A stretch of DNA of 64,000 bases from Closterium sp. Naga37s-1 (GCA_947471745.1 CANJKZ010000927.1:442501-506500), one strand, 5' to 3'; shown: positions 32,114-44,343, counted from the first letter of the stretch. Numbers and translations are program-made. Notes: generated by a model not told the origin, from the sequence alone.

Positions 32114-33131
32114 TGCGAACCATTCTATTCTAAGGGAGAGCTGAATTGTGTGTGACGCACGGTTAGAGTTCTGGCAGTGATTTTGGACAGAGTGTTTGAA
32201 TGACTTAGTAGAATTCGAGCATAGTTTCACTAAGAATATTTGATAGAACAAGATTATGGTACAAGCAAAGAGTTCCCAAGTAGCAAGCACAATGAACCCT
32301 GGAGAAACGTTCCTCGACAAACGCTCGACCTTTCCGAGTCAGCAACGCCAGGTGAAACGACAAGCACGTGTCTTTCTCCTTAGTTGGCAGCTTCTCATGT
32401 TTCCAATATTCAGAGTTGTTTGCGTTTTTACTGTTAGTAGAAACGTGTTTTAGGTTCAGTTTCCTTACTGATTCGAAATCTCCTGGGGAGTAGAATTTCC
32501 TAAATGCTCTGATTGGTCGAAATTCGCGCACATTGCGATTTTCAGAGACAAGTAATTTTGGTCGGCCAGAATTTCTCTGCCCGACAATGCCTCGTTCGAG
32601 CTTAATTCTGTCGACCAGCGTTTCGTTGAAACGCCATTTTCTCCAATTTCGTCGACCCGCAAGGCCCGATTTCGACGCCGATTTTCTCCCCTCGACAAGT
32701 GTCTTGTCGACGGACAGTTGCATAGAGCAGAAACTGTTACAATAGTAAGCATAGTGAGGAGCCATAGCTAGGGTTTAGCTAGCTAGGCAAGAAAGAAATG
32801 AACAAAGGAGGGGTTTCACTAGCAGCAGTTGGGATACATATAGCAAACCCTAACAGGGTTGTACTCGCTATAGAGCACCCCACTACAGGCTAGATAATAA
32901 CATTCTGACACACCCCCATAGCCAAAGTGGGGTGTAATCAGCACAATGAGCAGGTATAGCAGGAGTTCACAATAATAAGCAAAGCTAGAGGTAATCACAG
33001 CGGGCAAGTGAGGAGGAGGAGGAAATGTGGAAGGAGAGAAGATGGGAGGCAACGACTGAAGCTGCAGAGGCACGGGCACAGGAGCGAGGCCGACTTCGCC
33101 CAAGCGAGGGCGGGGCCTTTTCTCCTCGACA
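32114..33131 (-). repeat. copia H 3' LTR, interrupted by F2
   Basis: 32114-32734 and 33098-33131 match the 5' LTR at 43230-43857 and 43971-44013. About 110 bp of the LTR is missing where F2 sits. The polypurine tract CTGGGCAGGGGAG (33144-33132 on the minus strand) precedes it. Confidence 0.9.
32735..33097 (-). mobile_element. F2, truncated F-type non-autonomous element
   Basis: The 3' LTR (32735-32910, 176 bp) is followed by the same PPT and about 187 bp of interior that matches F1 23021-23204. The rest, including the 5' LTR and repeat leader, is missing, together with part of the H LTR. Confidence 0.9.
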
Positions 33132-33272
33132 CTCCCCTGCCCAGCTCGAGCTTGGGCCCCCACACACAAGGTCCACCGAGAACCTACTTAATAGAATACA
33201 AGGGGATATTTCTCTAGCGTGCATACTCCCGCACGCCGATCACCGCACTAGCCATGTTAGAGGACATGGCAC

Positions 33273-36200
33273 CTACTGCTGCACTTCATCATTGTCGTCG
33301 CCGATTTCGGCAAGGCGAACCTGGCCGACCGCGACAGAGCACCTGTTGAAGGCTAGAAAATGCAGTGCCTTAGTGAGGAAGTCTGCCGGCTGTTCGGATG
33401 TCGGGATGTATTCCAGCGCAATCTTGCGCTTCACCATCTGCTGCAGCCAGGCGTAGCGTCGCTCTATGTGCTTGAGGTTGCCCTTCGGCCCCAAGCCCTC
33501 AGCGACTGCGATGGCGGACTGATTGTCCACGTTCAGAGTAGTCGGCATCCCAGCATCGAGGAGCTGGAACTCGGCGAGGAGGAATCGAAGTCGACGAGCC
33601 TCCTTGCTAGCTTCAGTGGCCGCAATGTATTCTGACTCTGTCGATGACAAAGTTACGCACTTGATGCGTTGGCTCGTCCAGGAAACAGCTGCGCCGCCGA
33701 AGGTGAAAACGTAACAATTTGTGCTGCTGCATGTCTGCTTGTTGCCGGCGTCGTCCGCGTCCGCGTAGCCGACCAGTATCAGAGTTTTGGGGCTGCCGCC
33801 AAACTCCAGAGCGAAATCGCGCGTGTCAGCGAGGTAGGTGAGGCAGCGATCGACCTCACGCCAGTGCTGGTCACTCCTTACTGTCAGACCGGACCCCAGC
33901 TTGCTGCATGCGAAAGCGATGTCGGGCCGAGTTGTCGTGGCAACGAACTGCAGCGAACCGACCTTCTGACGGTACTCCTCTTCCTCGCGAGACTGGAAGT
34001 CCTCATCGTCGAAAGTCAGCTCCGAGTAGGCGTCCATGAAAACAGGCGTCTTTGGACGCCGACCAGTCTGCTCCTCATCAATGAAGCGCCTACGCAGCTT
34101 GTCGACGTAGGACTGCCGGTGCAACCACAGCTTTCGCGCCGGACGATCGCGCACGACTTCAAGCCCCAAATACTTCTCGACCGGGCTGATCTCGCGTAGC
34201 TCAAAGGCATCCTCCAGCAGCTCCTTCAGCTCCTTCAGCATCGCAGTGCTGCTGCTAGCTGCGAGCAGGTCGTCAACGTAGATGAGAACCCAGCACGCCA
34301 CTCCGTCGCCGCCAACTCTGAAATAGAGAGCCTCGTCCACCTGGCTCTTGCTCCAGCCGGCGCAAGTCAGCACAGCGTCGAGCGGCGAGTACCACAGCAG
34401 AGGACTCTGCTTCAGCCCGTACAAACTCTTCAGCAGCTTGCACACGCGGCCGGTACCATCATTGTAGTAAGCCGGCTGATCCATGTAGAGCACGCGATCG
34501 AGCTTGCTCTGCAGAAACGCATTCTTCATGTCCAGCTGCATGAGGTGCAGATCGAGAACGGCGACGATGCTGAGAAAAATTCGCAGCGTGACGTAGCTCC
34601 CGACCGGTGCGTACGTCTCGTTGTAATCAGGTCCGTAGATCTGCGTGAAGCCTTTCACCACCAGGCGCGCTTTTTCGCGGGCGACCGTGTAGTCGACATG
34701 GTACTTCGTCATCAGAACCCAGCGGTTCTTCATGACATTGACGCCGCGCGGGCGCTCCACCAGCTCCCATGTGCCATTGGAGATGAGGCTTCGAATTTCC
34801 TCGTCCATCGCCGCTTTCACCGCCTTGCCTTTCCAACTCGCTAATGCCTCCTTCACTGTCATATTAGCGATGTCCCAGCGGTGCTCTGGGTCGGCGTAAA
34901 TATCGGGGTCGAGCTCGGGCACATCAACATCGAACTGCGCATCTTCGAGCAGAGTGCTGTAGGAGATCGGCAAGAGCCACGCATGGTAGCTCAGCCTCTC
35001 GGGAGGCTTGCCAAAGTTGGAGCGGGTGGAACATCGAACTGCAGGCTTGTCGGCAGAGACTTCCACCACGTCACTATCGCTGGAGTGCTCTCCGGTTGAC
35101 AGCTCCCCATCAGCGCCGCCGATGACAACAACATCGTCCGATGTGCCATCGTCGAACTGCTGCCTCGTCGTCCGCTCCTCTGAAGCGTGCTCCTTGTTCA
35201 ACGGCTCGTCTGAATCGCGCTTCTCGTTCGACGGCTCCCCTGTCGACGGCTTCTCTCAAATGCGCTTCTCGTTCGACGGCTCCCCTGTCGGCGGAGACTC
35301 CTCTCCAACGCCGACTTGTTTGCCGATCAGATTACGTCGTTTACGTCGACCGCCAGCGATGCCGATGGGCGGAGCCGAAGGCAACGCACCAATGCTCCCC
35401 TCATCGCTGGCGGCCGACGTCGATGCCGACTTAGGCAGATTGGCAGCGAGCGATGGGGGGGAGGCGGGAAGAGGAGGAGGAGGTTTCGACGAGGGCGGAA
35501 CAGAGGGAGAAGGATCTTCAGAAGGACCATCGTCCTCGGATTCGAGCAACGAAATCGCCGCTGGCGACGGACCCATCGGCGGAGAAATCTGCGTCCGCTC
35601 TGACGCGGGCCTGTGCTCCACCTTCCACTCCTCCAAAGACATCGCCTCATAGAAGATTGCCTCCGCGGTCGTGACAATGCAGTTGGCGGTGAGGTCTAGC
35701 ACCTCCCATCCCTTGCTCTCTGGCGAAACACCGAGGTGAATTCCCCATCGTGCCTTCGGTGCCAACTTTCCGCCGCGCTGCTGCTCCGGGATCATGAACT
35801 GCACCATACAGCCCCACACGCGCGCAAGCGTGAGATCCGGCTTCTTCTCGAACAGCAGCTCGTACGGCGTCGTCCTCGGAGGAAGTGAAGCCCGTTCGAG
35901 GCAGTTGCGCACCCAGACGGCGTGGCGAAGGGCGAGGTGCCACCAGTGATGCTTCACCCCCATGTGAAGCAGCATCGTCCGCACAGCTTCGACAACCGTG
36001 CGCATCTCCCGCTCCGCCATGCCATTCTGCTACGGAGTGTAGGGGCAGGTGAGGTTGTGGAGGATACCCTTGTCCTCGACCAGGTTGGTGAACGCCCTAC
36101 CAAGGAACTCCCCTCCGCGGTCAGAGCGCAGCCGTTTCAACGACTTCGACGTCTGAAGCTCCACCTCCTTCAGCCACTTCTCGAACACTCCGAGCATGTC

Positions 36201-38516
36201 GCTCTTTTTCGCGATCGGACGGACCCACACAAAGCGAGTCTTGCGGTCCTTGAGGAGGAGAAAATAGAGGCTCCCATCCATGGCGGCCACGCGAAAGGGG
36301 CCGCAGAGGTCAATGTGCACAGCTTCGAGCAGGGTTTCAGCGTCCGATCCCTTCTCCGGAAAAGTATGACGCGCCAGCTTGCCGCCGACACAGGAGGCAC
36401 ACGGCACATCGACTCCAGTTGACTTCTCGATGTCCAGGCTGATGGCAACTTCATGTTTCGCCGAACTCATAATCGTGTCAATGCCGACATGCGCGAGCCT
36501 CGCGTGCCACTTAACCGGCTTGGACTTCGTCGCCGATACGATCGTCCGCAGAGCAACTGCTTCTGTCGCAGATGTAGTCCATTTCGAGGAGCAGGGGCGG
36601 AGGTCGGTGCAGAGGACTCGGCCGGTGTAGCATGCTCGACCGAGCACATCTCCTGCAGCGGAAATGAGCAGCATCTCGTCACCCTTGTTCTGCAGCTTCA
36701 TGCCGTTTTCCTTCAGCTGACCAGCAGACAGTAGGTTCGCGTGCACGCCCGGAACGTACAACACGTCGGGGATGAGAATCGGCTTCCCGGTCTCCCCTAT
36801 TAGAGCAACTGTGCTACGGCCTTTGACGTTTTGAAGCGCCCCGTTGAACCCGCGCACGTGACGGATTTCTCTTCCTGGCTTCATTTTGACGAAGGCCTCT
36901 CGCGTTCCCATCAGGTAATGGGAGCAGCCACTATCGAGGAGAACCACAGTCGGATTCGCCTGCACAGCTGCTGCGACCGCCTGGAAGTCAGCTCTAGCCT
37001 CTGGCGCCAGCGAAATAGTTGGCTCAACCACGCCAACCATCAAACAAGAGGCTTCCGTTCCGCTCGAGGTGCCAGCCTCTAATGTCGACGGCGATTTTGA
37101 CGACGCAGGCTTCTCCTTCCGCGGCTTGTCTCGATGCCGACGATCGTCGTCAGACTTCCCGTCCTCTGATTGACGAGCATGTTCGGACTTTCCGCGGCGT
37201 CCTCTCTGATCGTCGTCGGACTCGTCGCGGTTAGGGCAGTCATACAAGAGATGGTCAGGGTCTCCGCAAATGTAGCAGCGGCGTCCTCCTCGACACGAAC
37301 CACTGCTTGGTGTTGGATGACTTCCCCTTCGCAGACTTCCCGCGATCAGCGCTCTCCGTAGACTTGGTGTTGGATGACTTTCCGCCACCGCCTTCACCTC
37401 CGCCCGACTTTCCACGCTGCCCCGTCTGACGTCCCTGCTTCGTCGGAGCGACGTAGTTGGCCTGCGGAAGGAGCTCTGAAGATCGTTCAGACTCCTGCAT
37501 GAACTCATCCGGATGATGTGACTCGAAAGCGAATCCTCGTTCAGAGTCTCGCGCGCGCCGGGCATGATCAGCATCCGTCGCATCAGATTGTAGCTCGAGG
37601 GGAGGCTATTGATGACATGCGTGACATACGACGCCACCGAGTACTCGAAGCCAGCCATCTGCATGTCGGCCAAAATTCGTCGCGCTCGATTGCAGTACTC
37701 GGTCGCCGATTCCTGCTCGCCCATGCGAATGGTGGCCAATTTCTTCTCCAGTTGGCTGATGTAGAGGTCGTCGCTCGCTTTGTAGGTGCGCATGATGTAC
37801 TACCACGCTTGGTAGCCGGCGTCCACACGAAGTTGGCACGGCTTGAATGCGACTTGCACAAGTCGCGAACAGCACCGCGAAAGGACCATGAAGGTCAGAA
37901 GATGAGCGGCGCGAAATTCTGCCCACAATTCGGAGTCGTCTTCGTCCGGCATCTCCACCTTGCCGTCAACAAACTTCTTCAATACAGCGATCTCCAGCTG
38001 CGGCTCTATGGATTCGATCCATGTGATTAGATCGTGGCGTCCTTCGAGCAGCTTCGGCACAGCGATCTTGTCCAGCAAAAATTTGAAGTAGCCGTACGCA
38101 GGCGCGATGCCTCCGTCACGACCAGCCAACGCATGAGTCGCCGAAATCAGCCTGACTCCACTCCGCCGAGGAGATTGACGTCGACCATCGATGTTGCTGT
38201 TTGAGCTGCCTGCAGCCGCCGTCGACCGCAGCACTTGCACCTGCACTGCGCCAACGCCGACGTCAGCGACCCAAATCACTCCACGAACCCTCGTGCTTCC
38301 TTCGCCGACAACATTGCCGCCGTCACCTTCGTTGTGCACGGGTCGGGGAGAGGCGGACGCGCGGGGATGCTCACGCGCCCACTGCGCACGAGTTCCAAGG
38401 AGAAAAATCTCCAAGTCCACCTCGCCGTACCCGCCAGCCTCGTGGCGTGCCCGAACAGCATCCAACTGCGCCTGCAGAGTATCCTCTACTCCTGCATCGA
38501 CTCCTTGGTCGTCCAT
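33273..38516 (-). pseudogene. copia H gag-pol, single frame with three stops
   Basis: Reads from ATG 38516. Gag comes first, with an intact zinc knuckle CYICGDPDHLLYDC near 37270. Protease is VVLLDSGCSHYLMG and pre-integrase is WHARLAHVG. Integrase keeps Asp in HIDLCGP, Asp in RSDRGGEF and Glu in GMAERE. RT has KNRWVLMTKY, DMKNAFLQSKLD, YGLKQSPLLW and catalytic IYVDDLLAAS; RNase H has GYADADDAG, LSSTESEYIA and NVDNQSA. Stops are TAG 37802-37800, TAG 36032-36030 (first Gln of QQNG) and TGA 35258-35256. No frameshift is seen; without those stops it is a full-length polyprotein. Confidence 0.92.
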
Positions 38517-38598
38517 GGCGGACTCGATGGTTGCCGGCCTACAACGACTTAGGTATAGAACGAAATGCTGTCTAATATGAAGGTTCTAACGCGGGGTC

Positions 38599-38733
38599 TG
38601 TCAGAACTATATTGTAGGCTGTAGTGGGGCACTCCTTATGGGGTACAGTATTGTTAGGTTTTGCCTATACAAACCTTGAACTGTCCTGTTTCTAGTCATT
38701 CTAGTTTCCTACTTTGTAACATGGTTTTAGAGC
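38599..38733 (+). repeat. copia C 5' LTR and primer-binding site
   Basis: TGTCAGAAC..TTGTAACA (123 bp), then TGGTTTTAGAGC (38722-38733), an iMet-type PBS with two changes. Confidence 0.93.
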
Positions 38734-38799
38734 ACGTTCCCTAGTGGGAACGTTTTTTTAGGGCCCACCGTGTTAGCTTTTTTTTTTTCTGCCCTGCCC

Positions 38800-39539
38800 G
38801 AACCGCGCCTTGCGCCTGCCTCGCCTGCGCCGTCGCGCGCTCTTCCCTCCTGCCGCCCTTAGCGGCTTTGCCCGTGCGGCCCGTCGCGCCCTCACCCTAC
38901 GGCCCGTCGCGGCCCTCCTGCCCTTTCCTAGCCGCCTTCGCGGCCCTGCCCTCGCGCCCGCTTTCGCCGTACCCGCGGCCCTGCCCTACCCGCCCGCTGC
39001 GGCCTGCTTTCGCCGCCCGGCGCGGACCTGCCCCGCCGCCTCTAGTCGCGGCCCTGCTACGTCGCGGCCCCGACGCGGCCCTCCCTGCAGCCGCCGAGAC
39101 GCGGCCCTGCCCTGCTGCCGCCCGGTCGCGGCCCCTTCTCTCCCGCCGCCTCGTCGCGGCCCTGCCCTGCCGCCTCGCTGCGGGCCTGCCCTGCGCTCCC
39201 GTCGCCGCCCTGCACTGCCGCCTCGTCGCGGCCCTGCCTGACGTGGCCCTGACCTGCAGCCTTGTCGCGGCCCTGCCCTGCAGCTGCGTCGCGGCTCTGC
39301 CCTGCCGCCTTGACGCGGCCCTGCCTATCGCGGCCCCTGCCCTGCCGTAGTGCCACGGCCCTGCCCTACTAGTCGCGGCCCTACCCCACTCCCGCCCCTG
39401 GTAAGCGCACCGCCGCACCCGCGCCGCCCTGCCGAGCCGCGCCGCCCTGCCGAGCCGCGCAGACCTGCCGAGCCGCGCCGCCCTGCCGAGTCGCGCTGCT
39501 ACTGCTGCTGCCGCTACTACTGCTACTGCTACTGCCGCC
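38800..39539 (+). repeat. copia C GC-rich leader
   Basis: Irregular tandem CGCGGCCCTGCC units, then about four 18-bp CGCCCTGCCGAGCCGCG units (39421-39497) and a CTGCTACTGCTGC stretch up to the gag ATG. The D leader (44400-44787) has the same plan. Confidence 0.85.
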
Positions 39540-40228
39540 ATGGCTAACCCTAATGTACTTACCTTCAATGCTGAGGGTCGAGCAGTTGATTTCGAGGTCT
39601 GGGTCGATGATCTGCAGCTGTTTCTGCAATGCGACTCTAGGGACGGAGTCTCACTGTTCGATCACACGTCCGGCGTCTCTGTTGCACCTGCTGCCGATGC
39701 TGACTGTGCAGTTCGCTCGCAGTGGACCACGCATGATGCTGCTGCTCGTCTTGCTGTTCGTAGTCACCTGCCGTCTACTGAGCACCCGCACATTAGCCAG
39801 TACAAGACTGATAAGACTCTGTATGACGCTGTTGTTGCGCGCTACTCCAACCCTGCCTCTGCTGCCCTTAGCCGCCTCATGCTGCTGTACCTGTTCCCTG
39901 ACCTAGCCGCTTTTGCCACAGTCGCTGACCTTATTACGCACCTCCGCACTAGTGACACCCGCTACCGCGCTGCGCTTCCTTCCGAGTTCTGCGCCAAGAA
40001 CCCCCCCCCCATATGTACATCACCCTCTACTACCTCGTCACCCGGCTCCCTGACTCCCTTCGCTCGGTCAGGGACCACTTCCTCTCCCTTTGCCCCACCA
40101 CGCTCACCGTTGACCTCCTCGAGGAGCGCCTCCTTGCAGCTGAGAAGAGTATAGTCGCGGTAGGAGCCTCTCGTGGTGACCCTTGTGCCCCTTTCTTTGA
40201 GGGGTGCCTCTGGGGGTGCGGAGCCTGA
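39540..40228 (+). pseudogene. copia C gag, N-terminal half
   Basis: MANPNVLTFNAEGRAVDFEVWVDDLQLFLQ-type start, then DKTLYDAVVARYSNP, LFPDLAAFATVADLITHLR and EFCAKNPPP. An AT dinucleotide added after a 10-C run at 40001-40010 shifts the frame. The next frame reads YITLYYLVTRLPDSLRSVRDHFLS to PFFEGC, where the deletion begins. Matches D Gag over its whole length. Confidence 0.87.
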
Positions 40229-40845
40229 GGGTACTGAGCCGGCGCGTGTGGAGCCTGGGGGTGCTGAGCCTGGAGGTCCTTCGGGTGTTTCGTCCCAGCG
40301 GGAGCCACTCTCTCCACAGCAGCTGCGCGAGTGGTTTGCTCGCCGTTGGAGCCGTGCTGCTGGAGCTAGTGGTGCTACTGGTGCTGGGGGTCCTGCTGCT
40401 GCTGGAGCTGCTGGTGGTTCTGGAGCCACTGGTCCCGGAGGTGCTCGTACTGGAGGTACTGAAGCTGCTGGGCCTGGTGGTGCTGCTGGTGCTGGTGATG
40501 CTGGAGGTGCTGGCACTGGCGCTACTAGAGCTGCTGGGGCTTCTGGTGGTCCTGCTGGAGCTGGAGCTGCTGGGGGTGCTGGAGCTAGCGGTGCTGCTGG
40601 AGCTGGTGCTCCTGGGGGTACTGGAGTTGACGCTGCTGGAGCTGCTGGTGGTGCTACTGGAGCTGGAGGTGCTGCGGGAGTTGGAGCTGCCACTAGGGGT
40701 GCTGGTGCTGTCTCTGCTGGTTCTGGAGGCGCTGCGCGGCCGCGGCCGTACTTCGTTCTACTCCTTCAGCAGGTTCTTGGTCTCCCGCCTTCTACTAGTC
40801 CTGCTCCTTCCTTAGAGTGTCCACCGCCTGTCCAGTCATAGTCAC
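40229..40845 (+). pseudogene. copia C Gly/Ala-rich linker
   Basis: Same as the A and D linkers: VEPGGAEPGG repeats, SPQQLREWFARRW, then about 110 residues of GAGGA/GGTGA repeats and RPRPYFVLLLQQVLGLPPS. Joined directly to Gag by a deletion with GGGTGC-like sequence at the join. Confidence 0.8.
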
Positions 40846-40899
40846 AGTTCCAGCCAGCCTCCCCACTGCCTGCTCCTTCTCCTTACCCTGGTCCGATCG

Positions 40900-42811
40900 A
40901 AGGTCTTACGGAGCATCGTGAGCCTGAGTCTCGTCCTGCGTCGCCTGCGTGCTGCTCGCACTAGTCGTCGTGGATCGCGTCAGCGTCCTCCTCCTGTCCC
41001 CGGCACACACCAGATGGCACTGCGTCCTTCCACTGCTCCGCAGCGTGTCCCTCTGCCGTCTCCTCCTGCGTCCTCTCTTCCTGCCCTTACTAACCCGGAG
41101 TCTGACTCCCTTCGTGCTGCTAGTCCTACTGTCACGCGTCTCCTCGCCACTGTTGTCACTGACCCTTTCTTTGAGTCCACTGCTGCGTCTGCCCTAGTTG
41201 CTGAGCTTGTCGACTTTGCTGCTTGCTGTCGTCTAGACTACGCTGCTAGTCTTGTTGCTTAGTCTGAGTCTGTCTGTCCTCCGTCCGTCGGGGGTGAGTG
41301 GGCTCTTGGCACGGACGTCCTTGAGGACATGCAGGTGGAGTTCCAATGTTTTGCTGCTGCTTTACCTCATCTCGTGTCCATGCTGCTTGCCCCTGAGGGA
41401 GACCCGGATGCACCAGACATCCCGACCCCGCGCTCTTACGCAGAGGCGATAGAGGGTCCCTACTCCTCTCAGTGGCAGACAGCCATGGATGCAGAGATGG
41501 CTTCCTGGAAGTCCACAGGCACTTACGTTGACGAGGTTCCCCCACCTGGGGCGAACATTGTCGATGGCATGTGGGTTTTCAGGGTGAAGCGGCCGCCAGG
41601 TTCTCCCCCTGTCTTCAAGGCGCGTTACGTTGCTCGAGGCTTCAGTCAGCGACAGGGAGTTAACTACTTTCAGACCTTCCCTCCCACCCCAAAGATGACC
41701 ACTCTTCGGGTGCTGCTGCACGTCGCCGCTCAGCGAGACCACAAGCTTCACTCTCTTGACTTCAGCACAGCCTTCCTACAGGGCAGCCTGCACGAGGAGA
41801 TCTGGATGCGCCGCCCACCTGGCTTCACTGCGTCGTTTCCTCCTGGCACCCAGTGGAGCCTCCGGCAGCCAGTCTACGGTCTCCGCCAGGCGCCCCGCGA
41901 GTAGCACGACACACTGAGGACTTGCAGCCCTTGGGTTTGCTCCTTCCACTGCTGACCCATCGCTGTTTCTCCGCACCGACACTACTTTGCCGTCGTTCTA
42001 CATCCTCGTGTAAGTCAACGACTTGGTCTTTGATACTGCTGACACTGCTGGACTTGCCCACGTTAAGTCGGAGCTGCAGAAGAGACACACATGCATAGAC
42101 CTGGGTGAACTGCGCAGCTATCTTGGCTTGCAGATCACCCGGGACAGAGCACGCCGCACCATTACCTTGACTCAGTCACACATGGTGCAACAGGTCCTTC
42201 AGCGCTTCAACTTCTCGTACTCCTCGCCTCAGCCCACTCTTAGCATCCTGGCACGCTATGTTGCTCCTGGGAGACACCGACCAGAGCACATGGATGCAGC
42301 TAAGAGGGTGTTGCGCTACCTGTGCAGTACGTCGGGCATGGGGCTCGTGCTTGGAGGACGGGCTCGAGTTGTCCTCACTGGTCACGCATACGCTTCTTGG
42401 GTTGACGACTTGGCTACGCAGCGGTCGTCACAGGGTTACACCTTCAGCCTTGGTTCCGGCTCTTTTTCGTGGCGTCTACCCGCTCGTCATTTGTTCTCAG
42501 CTCCAGTTGTGAGGCTGAGATCTACGCTGGGGCCATGGCTGCACAGAAGTTACGCTAGCTCACCTACGTGCTGACCGACTTGGGAGAGGCGCCTCGTTCT
42601 CCTCCAGTTCTGTACGTCGACAACAAGGCCATGCTTGCCTTGTGTTAGGAGCACAGACTGGAGCACAGAACGAAGCACATTGCTTTGCGCTACTTCCTTG
42701 CTTGAGAGTTGCAGCAGCGTGGTCAGCTTCATCTTGCTTACGTGGCCACCCGGGCCAACACTGCTGATATCTTTACCAAGGCACTTCAGCCTTGTAATCA
42801 TCAGTGTTTTT
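40900..42811 (+). pseudogene. copia C reverse transcriptase/RNase H
   Basis: 41329-41904 is open RT (SYAEAIEGPYSSQWQTAMDAEMASWK, VFKARYVARGFSQ, DFSTAFLQGSLHE, VYGLRQAPRE), then TAG at 41902 for the Trp codon of D. The catalytic box is destroyed (LV-stop-VND where D has LVYVDD). About 45 residues around CLMYLMTCTRPDL are deleted between two CTCTTAGCAT-like words. RNase H follows with a TAG at 42645 (D: CAG) and a TGA at 42703 (D: CGA). Ends TADIFTKALQP. Confidence 0.87.
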
Positions 42812-43070
42812 GTACTATGTTAGGGTCTTGTGCCTATTTGGCCTCACTTGTTCACCTCTTGAGTTTGCTTGTACTGTTATCTATATATAACTGCACCTGC
42901 ATGCTTACCCTTGCTAGGTTGAGATCACTGTCTTGCTTGTTCACCTTGATTTATAACTCTGCATGTGAACTGGCCTTGTGGCCTTTTTACTTGTGCTCAG
43001 ATTGCGTGGTGACGTCGTGATCCACCCTGAGCTTGACCTTGTCTTGTTTTCTTGCTTGTCCCCCACTTTG

Positions 43071-43204
43071 CCTATGGGGGTGTGTCAAATCTATATTGTA
43101 GGCTGTAGTGGGCACTCCTTATGGGGTACAATACTATTAGGTTTTGCCTATACAAACCTTGTACTGTCTTGTTTCTAGTCATTCTAGTTTCCTACTTTGT
43201 AACA
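43071..43204 (+). repeat. copia C polypurine tract and 3' LTR
   Basis: CCTATGGGGGTG (43071-43082), then the LTR from 43083; followed by GGGTC. Confidence 0.93.
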
Positions 43205-43212
43205 GGGTCATT

Positions 43213-43229
43213 CCACGCTCACCGCACCA
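43213..43229 (-). other. copia H primer-binding site, not iMet type
   Basis: The element strand reads TGGTGCGGTGAGCGTGG directly after the LTR end (TTCTTCGCA). It starts with the universal TGG but otherwise differs from TGGTATCAGAGC, so another tRNA is implied. Confidence 0.7.
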
Positions 43230-44013
43230 TGCGAAGAATTCTATTCTAAGGGAGAGCTGAATTGCGTGTGACGCACGGTCAGAGTTCTGGCTGTGATTCT
43301 GGACAATGACTTAGTAGAATTTGAGCATAGTTTCACTATGGAAAATTGATAGAACAAGATTATGGTACAAGTAAGGAGATCCCAAATAGCAAGCACAATT
43401 AACCCTGGAGAAACGTTCCTCGACAAACGCTCGAGCTTTCCGAGTCAGCAACGCCAGGTGAAACGACAAGCACGTGTCTTTCTCCTTAGTTGGCAGCTTC
43501 TCATGTTTCCAATATTCAGAGTTGTTTGCGTTTTCACTGTTAGTAGAAACGTGTTTCAGGTTCAGTTTCCTTACTGATTCGAAATCTCCTGGGGAGTACA
43601 ATTTCCGAAATGCTCTGTTTGGTCGAAATTTGTTGTTTCGCGATTGGTCGAAATTCGCGCACATTGCGATTTTTGGAGACAAGTAATTTTGGTCGACCAC
43701 AATTTCTCTGTCCGACGATTATTCGTTCGAGCTTAATTCTGTCGACCAGCGTTTCGTCGAAACGCCATTGGTCGACGCGCAAGGCCCGATTTCGACGCCG
43801 ATTTGCTCCCCTCGACAAGTGCCTTGTCGACGGACAGTTGCGTAGAGCAGAAACAACACTTCAATTTAGAGGACTTAATCTTCTCGAAAATCGACCCGTT
43901 GAACAGAGACAAAAGTCCCTGAAATCGTCGATGACCACGAAACAAACACCGTTGTGCTCCGAAAAGCATTGCCGACTTTGCCCAAGCGAGGGCGGGGCCT
44001 TTTCTCCTCGACA
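43230..44013 (-). repeat. copia H 5' LTR
   Basis: 784 bp, uninterrupted; on its own strand it starts TGTCGAGGAGAAAAGG and ends TTCTTCGCA. It shares the GGCCCCGCCCTCGCTTGGGC block near its start with the 3' copy and, as GGCCCCGTCCTCGC, with the H2 LTR. Confidence 0.92.
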
Positions 44014-44201
44014 ACTTTATTGTCACTTGACTTCACTATATTGTCCGTTCATTCAGTCACAGCTTTGATATTTGTTTTCCTCGCAAACTCAAAACAAACT
44101 GCAATTGGAAATTCAAGCTGCAATTGGAAATTCTAACTGCAAGTGCAAAAAAAATAATACTGTTGTTGCCTTTTAGATAGGGGAATATATGCCATTCGTA
44201 A
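44014..44201 (+). repeat. LTR Y2, second part, and spacer
   Basis: 44014 to about 44105 continues LTR Y2 (TTCATTCAGTCACAGCTTTG, compare Y1 at 10720). A duplicated CTGCAATTGGAAATTC and AT-rich sequence follow, up to the D target site. No ORF. Confidence 0.6.
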
Positions 44202-44343
44202 TGTCAAACTTTTATGCTATACTATGTATAGGCTGTAGTGGGGTAGTTCATATGGGGTACAACACTTTAGGGTTTCCTACTTGTACTCCTCATGCTGCTC
44301 AATCTCATCATTCCTCGTTCTTTATTTTCACATGGTATCAGAG
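44202..44343 (+). repeat. copia D 5' LTR and primer-binding site
   Basis: TGTCAAACTT..TATTTTCACA, then TGGTATCAGAG. The core GGCTGTAGTGGGGTAG..GGGGTACAACAC is shared with A, C and F. Confidence 0.93.

Larger units (their letters stand above)
38599..43204 (+). mobile_element. copia retrotransposon C (4,606 bp, internally deleted)
   Basis: LTRs 38599-38721 and 43083-43204 (about 8 differences), target duplication GGGTC at 38594-38598 and 43205-43209. Interior: PBS, GC-rich leader, Gag N-terminal half, then directly the Gly/Ala linker and RT/RNase H. Zinc motif, protease and integrase are deleted. It lies in the leader of copia H in opposite orientation. Proteins are closest to copia D. Confidence 0.95.
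32114..44013 (-). mobile_element. copia retrotransposon H, with F2 and copia C nested inside
   Basis: Target duplication ACTTT at 32109-32113 and 44014-44018. The 5' LTR is 43230-44013 (784 bp). The 3' LTR is 32114-33131 including F2. On the minus strand: PBS, short leader (split by copia C), then a single frame of 1,748 codons including stop (38516 to 33273) with only three in-frame stops, then polypurine tract and LTR. Protein sequence is unlike the other copia groups here and close to H2 at the right edge. Confidence 0.95.

Noticed and set aside
38810..39568. Large Ala/Arg ORFs before C gag
   Set aside because: GC-rich leader repeats in all frames.
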